From positions 1 to 5,984 of the forward strand of contig DBPS01000030.1 of assembly GCA_002304935.1 (NCBI GenBank): a DNA stretch of 5,984 nucleotides, read 5' to 3'. Below, one piece after another: positions 1 through 5,984 of the stretch. Numbering within the stretch: the first letter of the stretch is position 1; every line of letters starts with the position of its first letter. The stretch is from Candidatus Humimicrobium oleiphilum. GTDB taxonomy: Bacteria > Actinomycetota > Humimicrobiia > Humimicrobiales > Humimicrobiaceae. A model generated the notes under the pieces. The model had not been told where the DNA came from and did no database searches. It saw only the letters and a list, made by a program, of their open reading frames with translations. The position numbers and the translations under genes were made by a program.

Positions 1-2243
1 TCTTTTAAATGAGAACCTCTCTCGCAGGAATCTCCTGTAATTATAATTCTTCCTGTTTTTTTAACAGAATCTATTACCTTTTCATAATTAAACGGAACAA
101 GACTTCTTGCATCAATTACTTCAACCGAAATCCCATACTGTTTTTCAAGTATTTCAACAGCTGGTAGCACCCTGTAGAGTGTAGCTCCTACAGATAAAAT
201 GGTTAGATCATTTCCTGTGTGTTTTATATCTGGTTCACCAATTTCAATTTCATAATAATTTTCTGGCACACCTTCTTTATGGAACATTTCTCCCATATCA
301 TATATTCTCTGGCTTTCGATAAAAATGACCGGATCAGTCCCGCTTAATGCAGAATTCATCAGGCCTTTTGCATCGTAAGGTGTAACTGGAAACACGACTT
401 TCAATCCCGGTATATGTGTACATAATGAAGACCAGTCCTGGGAATGCTGGGCACCATATTTTGAACCAACAGACATACGCAATACCAGTGGAACCTTCAG
501 TATTCCTGCGCTCATTGAATGCCACTTGCTCATCTGATTAAAAACTTCATCTCCTGCTCTTCCCAGGAAATCTGCATACATAAGTTCGACAACAGCTCTT
601 CCTCCGCACATTGCATATCCTACTCCTGTTCCGACAATAGCTCCTTCTGAGATGGGAGCATTAAAGAATCTGTGATAAGGCAGGGACTCGGTCAGGCCCC
701 GGTATACTGCAAAAGCACCTGCCCAGTCACGGTTATCTTCGCCATATGCAATAAGAGTAGGATCTTCATAAAATTTGTCAATCATGGCTTCAAAGATAGC
801 ATCACGAAGCTGGTAGGCTTTGGTCTTTGGATATAAATTTCCTGAAGAATCAAACGCATATCTTTCCTTGCTTTTTATCTGAATTATTCTTGGGTTTTCT
901 TCTTTGGGAATAAGGACTTCCGGTTTTCTTTCAGGGTCCATATTTTTAATAATCTTATCTGAAAACATATACTCTGAAATGAATTCAGGATTCTTTTCAA
1001 GATTAATTCTTGGAGATTTTTTTTCATCTGCAGCCAGCCGGGTTATGTGCGCAATATCTTCTTTGGATTCAGATTCAATCTTTTTTATTTCATCTTCTGA
1101 AGCTATTTTTGATTCAATCAGCTGCATTTTAAAAGTTTTAATCGAGTCCTGTCTCTGCCATAATGCCTTTTCTTCCCTATTCCTGTAGGAATCAGCATCA
1201 GAAGGGCTATGACCGCTTAATCTATAAGTTATTACTTCTAATAGTACGGGACCTTTCCTATCCTGTATTAATTTTTTCTTTCTTCTGAAAGCATCTATTA
1301 CTGCCAGCGGATTATACCCGTCAACAGTTTCAGCATACATCTGAGAAGGTGAAACACCTGCTCCAAGCCTGGACGCCAGGCCGAATGCCATTGTTTCTCC
1401 AGTTGTCTGGCCACCCATGCCATATCCATTATTAAAAATATTATAGATTATCGGCAGACCTCCGGAATGCCTTTCATCCCATAAAGTTTTAAACTGATCC
1501 ATGGCAGCAAAGTTCATGCTTTCATATACAGGTCCGCAGCCAATTGCACCGTCACCTATATTGCAAACTACAAGTCCTTCCTTGTTGTTTACAAGTTTGA
1601 ACAATGCGGCACCTGTGGAAATATCGGCGCTGCCTCCCACAATCGCATTATTGGGAAAAGAGCCAAAAGGAATAAAGAAAGCGTGCATGGAACCACCAAG
1701 GCCTTTATTAAATCCTGTTACCCTGCCGAATATTTCTGAAAGAACCCCATAAATTAAAAATTCTTTTGCAAGCTCTTTTATTGTCCGGGAACCGGTATTG
1801 CTCTCAATTACTTTATATATACTACCTTCAAAAAAATCTTTCATAGTTTTCAAAAGACTATCATCATCTGATTTATGGATGACAGACAAACCTTTTGCAA
1901 GTATCTCTCCATGGCTTCTGTGTGAACCGAAAATATAATCATCTATTCCAAGCTCATATGCCTGGCCGACATATGAAGCTTCCTGACCGATAGCCAGGTG
2001 AGCAGGTCCGGGGTAATCATATTTTATATCTGTATATTGCCCCTTTGTTTTAATTTCATTGAGCATGGTTTCAAATTCCCGGATAATAAACATATCTCTG
2101 TAAATCCTTAAGAAATCGCTTTTTGAAAAATTATCTTTTTCTTCCTTAACGGTTTTCTGATATTTATTTACAGGTATATCTTCAAAAGTAATTTTATCAG
2201 GATGCCTTCTTTCTGCTGGATCAATAACTAGTTTTTTTGTCAT
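1..2243 (-). CDS. Fused alpha-beta E1 ThDP-dependent dehydrogenase-like enzyme (C-terminus cut by window edge)
   Basis: The frame stays open for 747 codons from the ATG at 2243-2241 to the window edge. A GGAGA ribosome site lies 5 nt upstream. Residues about 45-400 resemble the E1 alpha subunit of 2-oxo acid dehydrogenases: HLAIGQEA (82-89), SHRSHG (107-112), GGSMH (183-187), the ThDP/Mg motif GDG (230-232) to NN (271-272), and SGHS with H345 followed by YR. Residues from about 470 resemble E1 beta: PISEG with probable catalytic E533, and AQHSQ with H600. Family members decarboxylate a 2-oxo acid on ThDP and pass the acyl group to lipoyl E2, or act on acetoin. Here both halves are one chain. 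No lipoyl or E3 domain is visible, and roughly the last 60-80 residues are missing. Two oddities are an extra segment at about 120-165 and a GDG-to-NN spacing of 38 residues, longer than usual. It is the third gene of the leftward operon. The class is firm; the substrate is unknown. Confidence 0.9.
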   Translation of the reverse strand, partial: MTKKLVIDPAERRHPDKITFEDIPVNKYQKTVKEEKDNFSKSDFLRIYRDMFIIREFETMLNEIKTKGQYTDIKYDYPGPAHLAIGQEASYVGQAYELGIDDYIFGSHRSHGEILAKGLSVIHKSDDDSLLKTMKDFFEGSIYKVIESNTGSRTIKELAKEFLIYGVLSEIFGRVTGFNKGLGGSMHAFFIPFGSFPNNAIVGGSADISTGAALFKLVNNKEGLVVCNIGDGAIGCGPVYESMNFAAMDQFKTLWDERHSGGLPIIYNIFNNGYGMGGQTTGETMAFGLASRLGAGVSPSQMYAETVDGYNPLAVIDAFRRKKKLIQDRKGPVLLEVITYRLSGHSPSDADSYRNREEKALWQRQDSIKTFKMQLIESKIASEDEIKKIESESKEDIAHITRLAADEKKSPRINLEKNPEFISEYMFSDKIIKNMDPERKPEVLIPKEENPRIIQIKSKERYAFDSSGNLYPKTKAYQLRDAIFEAMIDKFYEDPTLIAYGEDNRDWAGAFAVYRGLTESLPYHRFFNAPISEGAIVGTGVGYAMCGGRAVVELMYADFLGRAGDEVFNQMSKWHSMSAGILKVPLVLRMSVGSKYGAQHSQDWSSLCTHIPGLKVVFPVTPYDAKGLMNSALSGTDPVIFIESQRIYDMGEMFHKEGVPENYYEIEIGEPDIKHTGNDLTILSVGATLYRVLPAVEILEKQYGISVEVIDARSLVPFNYEKVIDSVKKTGRIIITGDSCERGSHLK

Positions 2244-2285
2244 AATGTTCTCCAAGTAATAAAAATATTTTCAGAAAAATCAGAT

Positions 2286-2786
2286 TTATTCACCCATTAC
2301 TACAATCTGCACTGTACGTTTTCTTGCTCTTACCTGATCCCAGTCTATAAAATATGTATAACCGAATTCACCCAGATCAAGTTTGCCATTTTCAATGACA
2401 ACAGTTTCAGAACGGCCAAAAATACACGAACGAAGGTGTCCGTCAGTATTTAAGCTCGTCCAGCCTCCAGGTTCACCGACACTGTCACCGAACTCAATAT
2501 GCTTTGGTCCCGGATGCATATACTGATTTTCAACACGACAGGTAGGTATTAATTTTTCCATCAGGTTACAAAGATCCTGCTGCAGATATTCAAGTCCGAA
2601 ATAAGTTTTATCATGAGAACATTCCTGAATCATTACCGAACAGGTGGTATGATGAGAATATATGGTACATATCCCTGTTTTGATCTTTGCTTTTTTGACA
2701 ATTTCTTTGACCTGATCGGTTACATTGTGAAAAGTCGGATGTAATCCTTCAGACTGTACTTCAATTTTTTCATGGATCATTTTCAT
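2286..2786 (-). CDS. YjbQ/UPF0047 family protein (secondary thiamine-phosphate synthase-like)
   Basis: This 166-residue protein matches the YjbQ (UPF0047) family. The N-terminal motif is SHHTTCSVMIQE (44-55), with the conserved HTT and Glu. The C-terminal part has DGHLRS (115-120), FGRSE (123-127), GKLDLGEFG (134-142) and DWDQVRAR (148-155). The family forms a small, probably metal-binding trimeric fold, and E. coli YjbQ has been credited with weak thiamine-phosphate synthase activity. Its true role is unsettled. Usual members are about 130-140 residues; the extra length lies mostly between E55 and H117. The first ATG is chosen because AAAGGAGT (2791-2798) stands 5 nt before it; a second Met at codon 3 would be too far. 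It lies 54 bp after the TIM-like gene and 42 bp before the E1 gene, so co-transcription is likely. Its position beside a ThDP enzyme may mean a shared cofactor or substrate, which is inference. Confidence 0.9.
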   Translation of the reverse strand: MKMIHEKIEVQSEGLHPTFHNVTDQVKEIVKKAKIKTGICTIYSHHTTCSVMIQECSHDKTYFGLEYLQQDLCNLMEKLIPTCRVENQYMHPGPKHIEFGDSVGEPGGWTSLNTDGHLRSCIFGRSETVVIENGKLDLGEFGYTYFIDWDQVRARKRTVQIVVMGE

Positions 2787-2840
2787 AATTACTCCTTTAT
2801 AAGATTATTATTTATCTTTTTAAGTCTTTAAATTTTTATA

Positions 2841-3545
2841 TTATTTTTTATTCCTGTCGTCCCATGCTCTTCTTACTGCACCAATCATCTCATCCACCAT
2901 AGCTATACGGTCAGATGCAGTTGCAACTCCGCTTGAAGTACCTGTGGCTTCTGCTCCTGAAAAAATTATGTTGTAAACATCTTCACCATTTTTTATTCCT
3001 GCGCTTTGCAGCACAAGGATTTCCGGATTTGATGATTTTATGGTTTCGGTAGAGGCTTTTATATAGCTCATATCACTTGTTTTTCCTGTTGCGATCAGTT
3101 CACTCGGTTCAGCAACTATTATGTCTGGTGAAAAGCAGGCTATGGCTTTGGCTTCTGCAATCGTATCAGCACATACTATTGTAATTAAATCCAGTTCATC
3201 TGCTTTTTTAATTGTCCTGCTCAGAACTGAAAGAGTCAGCGGTTTTTCACAGTGATTAAGCATCACTCCTACGGCACCGGCAGCTTTTACTGATTCAGGC
3301 AGTATATCAGCAAGCCCCCGTCCTATTGGAATAGGATCCATATGGGGAGCAAATACAAAAAGATTTTTTGTTGCTTCGGCAACCCTGCGTATTTCTGTAT
3401 AAGGTGTGGTGAATATTATATCAACATCATATTTTTCTGATGCTCTGTCAGCTGCCATTGCTAGTTCTATTATCTGGTCTCCGTACAAATAAGCTTTTGG
3501 CCCGATTTCAAAGAAAGGCGGTCTGGGTTTTAATCCTTTATACAT
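2841..3545 (-). CDS. Triosephosphate isomerase-like protein (archaeal-type short TIM barrel)
   Basis: This 234-residue protein reads as a short archaeal-type triosephosphate isomerase homologue; ordinary bacterial TpiA is about 250. The catalytic trio can be placed: Lys17 in GPKAY, His98 in GAVGVMLNHCEKPL (90-103), and the base Glu146 in VAEPSELIATG (144-154). A phosphate-loop-like segment SAGIKNGEDV follows near residue 180, then a Ser/Thr/Gly-rich stretch at the position of the last phosphate-binding turn. The Asn of the usual N-x-K substrate motif is Gly15 here, and IGTG of the flexible loop is IATG. It may therefore isomerise a related small sugar phosphate, such as an erythrulose phosphate, rather than DHAP/glyceraldehyde-3-phosphate. 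AGGAG (3552-3556) lies 6 nt before the ATG. As first gene of the leftward operon it sits directly behind a promoter with a perfect -35 box. The fold assignment is good; the substrate is open. Confidence 0.8.
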   Translation of the reverse strand: MYKGLKPRPPFFEIGPKAYLYGDQIIELAMAADRASEKYDVDIIFTTPYTEIRRVAEATKNLFVFAPHMDPIPIGRGLADILPESVKAAGAVGVMLNHCEKPLTLSVLSRTIKKADELDLITIVCADTIAEAKAIACFSPDIIVAEPSELIATGKTSDMSYIKASTETIKSSNPEILVLQSAGIKNGEDVYNIIFSGAEATGTSSGVATASDRIAMVDEMIGAVRRAWDDRNKK

Positions 3546-3596
3546 ATATTGCTCCTGAAAAATATTTATTCTTTAATATTGTTGAATCTCAAATAT

Positions 3597-3625
3597 AATT
3601 TAGTTTTATATATCTAAAATGTCAA
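3597..3625 (-). promoter_or_regulatory. Sigma70-type promoter for the leftward operon
   Basis: On the minus strand a perfect TTGACA -35 box (3625-3620) is followed after 17 bp by TAAATT (3602-3597), a 4/6 match to the -10 consensus. Transcription would start near 3590, leaving a leader of about 45 nt before the TIM-like gene. This is the best promoter match in the control region; only the -10 box is imperfect. Confidence 0.6.
3599..3618. promoter_or_regulatory. Inverted repeat overlapping the leftward promoter
   Basis: The arms TTTAG (3599-3603) and CTAAA (3614-3618) are separated by a 10-bp AT-rich spacer. The element lies between and over the -35 and -10 boxes of the leftward promoter, where a bound repressor would block RNA polymerase. 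The arms are only 5 bp and the region is very AT-rich, so chance is quite possible. Confidence 0.25.
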
Positions 3626-3649
3626 CTATATTTTCTCTTTGTTTATCTA

Positions 3650-3678
3650 TTGCTTTTTATTTGTAAAGTAGTTAATAT
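3650..3678 (+). promoter_or_regulatory. Possible promoter for the rightward operon
   Basis: TTGCTT (3650-3655) and TAATAT (3673-3678) are separated by 17 bp and match the -35 and -10 consensus at 3/6 and 4/6 positions. A start near 3685 would give a leader of roughly 25 nt before the epimerase gene. The match is weak, and other AT-rich hexamers nearby could serve, for example TATTAT at 3676-3681. Confidence 0.3.
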
Positions 3679-3698
3679 TATTTTGTAAAAATTACAAA
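3660..3698. promoter_or_regulatory. Candidate DeoR-type operator: perfect palindrome plus phased half-site
   Basis: TTTGTAA (3682-3688) and TTACAAA (3692-3698) form a perfect 7-bp inverted repeat around an AAA spacer. A third TTTGTAA stands at 3660-3666, exactly 22 bp upstream of the first arm, about two turns of the helix. The group spans the -10 area of the suggested rightward promoter and runs into the AAAGGA ribosome site of the epimerase gene. A repressor here could block the rightward operon. The regulator encoded in the same operon is the natural candidate, which is inference. The palindrome could instead form a weak RNA hairpin that masks the ribosome site. Confidence 0.5.
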
Positions 3699-3710
3699 GG
3701 AATTTTAAAA

Positions 3711-4367
3711 ATGATTGTTTCACCTTCACTTCTGGCAGCTGATTCAGGAAAATATTCTGAAGAAATAAAAGAAGTAGAAAAAGCCGGTCTTAAATATCTG
3801 CATATTGATGTAATGGACGGCCATTTTGTACCCAATTTATCTTTTGGCCCGAATATTCTTGAGGGTATCCGTAGTAAAAGCAAGATGATTTTTGATACCC
3901 ATCTTATGATTGCAAACCCATCTGATTTTGTCGAAGCATTCATAAAAGCAGGAGCAGATATTATAACCATACATATTGAAACCAGTGATGATATATATAA
4001 CTTATATAATATTTGTAAAGGCAATAAAAAAGGTTTCGGACTTGCAGTTTCGCCTGATACACCGCTTGAAAATTTAAATAGATATCTCAAAATAATTGAT
4101 ATATTGCTTATTATGGGAATTCAGCCAGGATTTGGAGGCCAGGAATTTATTCCGAAGGTCCTGGAAAGAATTAAAGAAATGGCAGTAATAAAGAAAACTT
4201 CAAACTTTAATTATCTTATAAGTGTGGACGGCGGGGTAAGCGAAGAAAATGCGACGGATATAGCTCTTGCAGGTGCAGACATTCTTGTAGCAGGAAGTGC
4301 AATTTTTGGAAAAGCAGATCGCAGTGAAGCTGTAAAGTCTTTATTATCCGGTAATGTAATTAAATAA
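3711..4367 (+). CDS. rpe: Ribulose-phosphate 3-epimerase family protein
   Basis: At 218 residues this is the normal length for the family. Rpe is a metal-dependent TIM barrel that interconverts D-ribulose 5-phosphate and D-xylulose 5-phosphate in the cytoplasm. Visible motifs are SPSLLAAD (4-11), HIDVMDGHFVPN (31-42) with metal/catalytic H31 and D33, THLMI (63-67) with H64, PGFGGQ (139-144), VDGG (172-175) with D173, and the phosphate-binding AGSAIF (194-199). All four expected metal ligands are present. The loop before PGFGGQ reads MGIQ instead of the usual M-S/T-V-N/H type, so the substrate may differ; allulose-6-phosphate 3-epimerase is the close alternative. AAGGA (3697-3701) lies 9 nt before the ATG and inside the candidate operator. 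It is first in the rightward operon, 33 bp before the SIS isomerase gene. The symbol is given on family grounds. Confidence 0.88.
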   Translation: MIVSPSLLAADSGKYSEEIKEVEKAGLKYLHIDVMDGHFVPNLSFGPNILEGIRSKSKMIFDTHLMIANPSDFVEAFIKAGADIITIHIETSDDIYNLYNICKGNKKGFGLAVSPDTPLENLNRYLKIIDILLIMGIQPGFGGQEFIPKVLERIKEMAVIKKTSNFNYLISVDGGVSEENATDIALAGADILVAGSAIFGKADRSEAVKSLLSGNVIK

Positions 4368-4400
4368 ATATTTTGAATTTTTAAAGGAAGGCAGAAACAA

Positions 4401-4994
4401 ATGAAATCTGAATCATGGAAAAGAGCAGTAGAATCCTTTGAGATTGAGGCAGAAGCTATAAAGATAACATCTGAAAATATATCTGAAGCTGGATTTGGAA
4501 AAGCTGTCGGGCTGCTTGCAAAATCTGAAAGAATAGCTACAAGCGGATGCGGGCATTCCGGAATAGCCTGCCAGCATTTTGCGCACTCATTATGCTGTAT
4601 AGAGCGTCCAGCAAGATTTATCTCTCCTTCTGAGGCATTGCATGGAGCAATGGGTTTTGTGCGGAAGGAAGACGTTATGGTTCTTGCTTCCCGTGGCGGC
4701 AAAACTGCAGAACTGATTCCGATTATAAAAATCTGTAAAGAAAAAGGTGTTAAAATTATTTCAGTTACTGAAAATCTCAAATCAGTTCTGGCAACTGAAT
4801 CAGATATAGTAATGCCAATGAAAATAAAATGTGAGAGCGATAAATATGACAGTCAGGGCACCTCAAGCTTTATAGCACTTTGTGCAATATTTGATGCGCT
4901 CCAGGTAGCTCTTATTGAAGAAACAGGATACTGCAATGAACAATTTGCACTGATTCATCCCGGTGGCGCGGTTGGAGAAAGGCTGAATAAGTAA
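4401..4994 (+). CDS. SIS-domain sugar-phosphate isomerase, KpsF/GutQ/KdsD type without CBS domains
   Basis: This 197-residue single SIS domain aligns with the N-terminal half of arabinose-5-phosphate isomerases (KdsD, KpsF, GutQ), which interconvert D-ribulose 5-phosphate and D-arabinose 5-phosphate. Evidence is TSGCGHSG (47-54), SPSEALHGAMG (75-85) with H81, the phosphate-site segment LASRGGKTAEL (95-105), QGTSS (152-156) and FALIHPGGAVGERL (182-195) with H186. The two CBS domains that lengthen KdsD to about 330 residues are absent. The family's GKSG lysine is His52 and the SGET-type glutamate is Lys101, so the substrate or mechanism may be altered. A 6-phospho-3-hexuloisomerase role is possible but the ending HPGG fits KdsD better. 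AAAGGAAGG (4383-4391) precedes the ATG. Beside an Rpe-type epimerase it could channel an unusual pentose or hexulose phosphate into central metabolism. Confidence 0.85.
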   Translation: MKSESWKRAVESFEIEAEAIKITSENISEAGFGKAVGLLAKSERIATSGCGHSGIACQHFAHSLCCIERPARFISPSEALHGAMGFVRKEDVMVLASRGGKTAELIPIIKICKEKGVKIISVTENLKSVLATESDIVMPMKIKCESDKYDSQGTSSFIALCAIFDALQVALIEETGYCNEQFALIHPGGAVGERLNK

Positions 4995-5012
4995 ATACCT
5001 GTTTAATTTTTA

Positions 5013-5041
5013 TTGAATGCTTTTTTTGAGCATGATAGACT
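5013..5041 (+). promoter_or_regulatory. Possible internal promoter for the regulator gene
   Basis: TTGAAT (5013-5018) is followed after 17 bp by TAGACT (5036-5041), preceded by an extended -10 TGA (5033-5035). A start near 5048 would leave a leader of about 15 nt. The 69-bp gap before the regulator is the longest in the rightward operon, which leaves room for separate expression. Both hexamers match only 4/6. Confidence 0.25.
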
Positions 5042-5063
5042 ACTTTTTAATAAATAAAGGAGA

Positions 5064-5846
5064 ATGATGTCATCAGGAAGCGGATTAAAAATTGATGAAA
5101 GAAGAAAAAAGATACTGGAAATATTAAGGAGAGACGGTCAGGTAAGAGTATCTGAATTAAGCAGACTTCTTGACACGACAGTCGTTACAATCCGTAGCGA
5201 TCTTGATATCCTCGAACAGGACGGATTTCTTGAAAGAATCCAGGGAGGAGCTATACAGACAGTCAAGAATTTTTATAATCTTGATTTTCAGCATCGAAAG
5301 CAGGAGCACATGGACTTAAAAAAAGCAATTGCATCAGCAACTGCTGACCTTGTCAGAGATGGCGAAACCCTCCTTATTAATTCTGGCACTACTACATACT
5401 ACACAGCCGTGGAACTTAAACGCCATAAAAACTTAAATATTGTGACAAATTCAATATCTGTGGCAATTGAACTTGGAGCCCATCCCACTTTTCGCGTGAT
5501 ACTCCTGGGTGGAGACATCAACGCACAGTATTCTTTTACATTCGGTAAAGATGCCCAGGAGCAGCTTGGAAGATACAAGGCAGATAAAGCCATTTTATCA
5601 GTTGACGGAATCTGTAAAGATATCGGACTTACCACCTATCATGCCGAAGAAGCTGTTATAAATAATACAATGATCGAACGTTCCCGGGAAACCATAATAG
5701 TTGCAGACAGTAGCAAATTCAACCACGAAAGTTTTGCATTTGTAACCTCGCTCGATGAAATCGGCTACTGGGTTACGGATGCTTCGCTTGACAAAGAGTC
5801 AAAAAAAGAAATTGAAGAGCTTGGAATTAAAGTAGTTTATATATAG
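5064..5846 (+). CDS. DeoR/GlpR-family transcriptional repressor
   Basis: At up to 260 residues this has the typical DeoR-family length and layout. An N-terminal helix-turn-helix (about 12-62) includes RRKKILEIL, VSELSRLL, a recognition helix around TTVVTIRSDLDIL and the end GFLERIQGGA. The C-terminal sugar-phosphate-sensing domain (about 83-245) shows NSGTTT (106-111), TNSISVAIEL (128-137), LLGG (147-150), SVDGI (179-183), GLTT (188-191), the E195/N200 region before TMI, and ADSSKF (214-219). Such proteins usually repress neighbouring sugar genes until a phosphorylated intermediate binds. Here that could be a product of the epimerase, SIS or TIM-like enzymes. ATG occurs twice in tandem. AGGAG (5058-5062) is 1 nt from the first and 4 nt from the second (5067), so the true protein may start one residue later. 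The effector cannot be read from sequence. Confidence 0.93.
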   Translation: MMSSGSGLKIDERRKKILEILRRDGQVRVSELSRLLDTTVVTIRSDLDILEQDGFLERIQGGAIQTVKNFYNLDFQHRKQEHMDLKKAIASATADLVRDGETLLINSGTTTYYTAVELKRHKNLNIVTNSISVAIELGAHPTFRVILLGGDINAQYSFTFGKDAQEQLGRYKADKAILSVDGICKDIGLTTYHAEEAVINNTMIERSRETIIVADSSKFNHESFAFVTSLDEIGYWVTDASLDKESKKEIEELGIKVVYI

Positions 5847-5957
5847 GGATAATGAATAAATCGCTGTCGCAACAAGATATTTATTAATATAGCTAAAAAA
5901 CACTCTCTTCAAACACAGAATGTAAATAATTTGTTAAAGAATTCATTCAAAATAATT

Positions 5958-5984
5958 AAAAAAGCTTTAATTATAAGCTCTTTT
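5958..5984. terminator. Possible bidirectional intrinsic terminator at the window edge
   Basis: The arms AAAAAAGCTT (5958-5967) and AAGCTCTTTT (5975-5984) pair over 10 positions with one A-C mismatch around a 7-nt loop. Read rightward it ends in TTTT at the edge, 111 nt after the regulator stop. Read leftward the second arm ends in a run of six T, so it could also stop a gene entering from the right. The stem is AT-rich and therefore weak, and the edge hides what follows. Confidence 0.35.

Noticed and set aside
334..525. Open frame of 63 codons on the minus strand
   Set aside because: It overlaps the E1 beta region in another frame, and the E1 frame carries the conserved motifs here.
904..1188. 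Open frame of 94 codons on the plus strand
   Set aside because: It lies antisense within the well-supported E1 gene, has no ribosome site, and gives a low-complexity Ser/Phe/Ile-rich translation typical of a shadow frame.
1501..1752. Open frame of 83 codons on the plus strand
   Set aside because: It is antisense to the ThDP-motif region of the E1 gene and resembles no family.
3692..4090. Open frame of 132 codons on the minus strand
   Set aside because: It is antisense to the epimerase gene, which has all its family motifs.
4211..4780. Open frame of 189 codons on the minus strand
   Set aside because: It runs antisense across the ends of two well-supported genes and the gap between them; the length comes from the codon bias of those genes.
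5017..5033. Small hairpin ATGCT/AGCAT between the SIS and regulator genes
   Set aside because: The stem is only 5 bp and no T-run follows, so it does not qualify as a terminator.
5399..5635. Open frame of 78 codons on the minus strand
   Set aside because: It is antisense to the sensing domain of the DeoR-type regulator and has no recognisable features.
5852..5887. 11-codon open frame just after the regulator
   Set aside because: It is too short, with no good ribosome site and no recognisable product; AT-rich intergenic DNA produces such frames by chance.

Overview
The window is AT-rich bacterial DNA. It has short intergenic gaps, a near-consensus Shine-Dalgarno sequence before every gene, and codon use rich in AGA, ATA and AAA. 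This fits a low-GC bacterium, perhaps an anaerobe, but nothing in the window fixes the lineage. There are no RNA genes, insertion sequences, CRISPR repeats or clear signs of recent transfer. The sequence is almost fully coding.

Six genes form two divergent transcription units around a 165-bp control region (3546-3710). Leftward, in transcription order, are a short archaeal-type triosephosphate-isomerase-like protein (3545-2841), a YjbQ/UPF0047 protein (2786-2286), and a long thiamine-diphosphate (ThDP) enzyme in which the E1 alpha and beta parts of a 2-oxo acid dehydrogenase-like enzyme are fused in one chain (2243 leftward past base 1; its C-terminus is outside the window). Rightward are a ribulose-phosphate 3-epimerase family protein (3711-4367), a sugar-phosphate isomerase (SIS domain) of the KpsF/GutQ/KdsD type without CBS domains (4401-4994), and a DeoR/GlpR-type repressor (5064-5846). 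An AT-rich hairpin at the right edge may be a terminator.

The likely theme is catabolism of a sugar or polyol through phosphorylated intermediates, controlled by the local DeoR-type repressor. The SIS isomerase and the epimerase could interconvert pentose (or hexulose) phosphates. The TIM-like protein could isomerise a small (C3 or C4) keto/aldo phosphate, and the fused ThDP enzyme could cleave or oxidatively decarboxylate a downstream keto compound. No kinase, transporter, lipoyl E2 or E3 is visible, so the substrate cannot be named.

The most interesting aspects are three. First, the unusual trio of fused E1, YjbQ and TIM-like protein. Second, departures from family consensus at substrate-site positions in three of the isomerase/epimerase proteins. 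Third, a perfect palindrome with a helically phased extra half-site in the control region, a good candidate for the repressor's operator.
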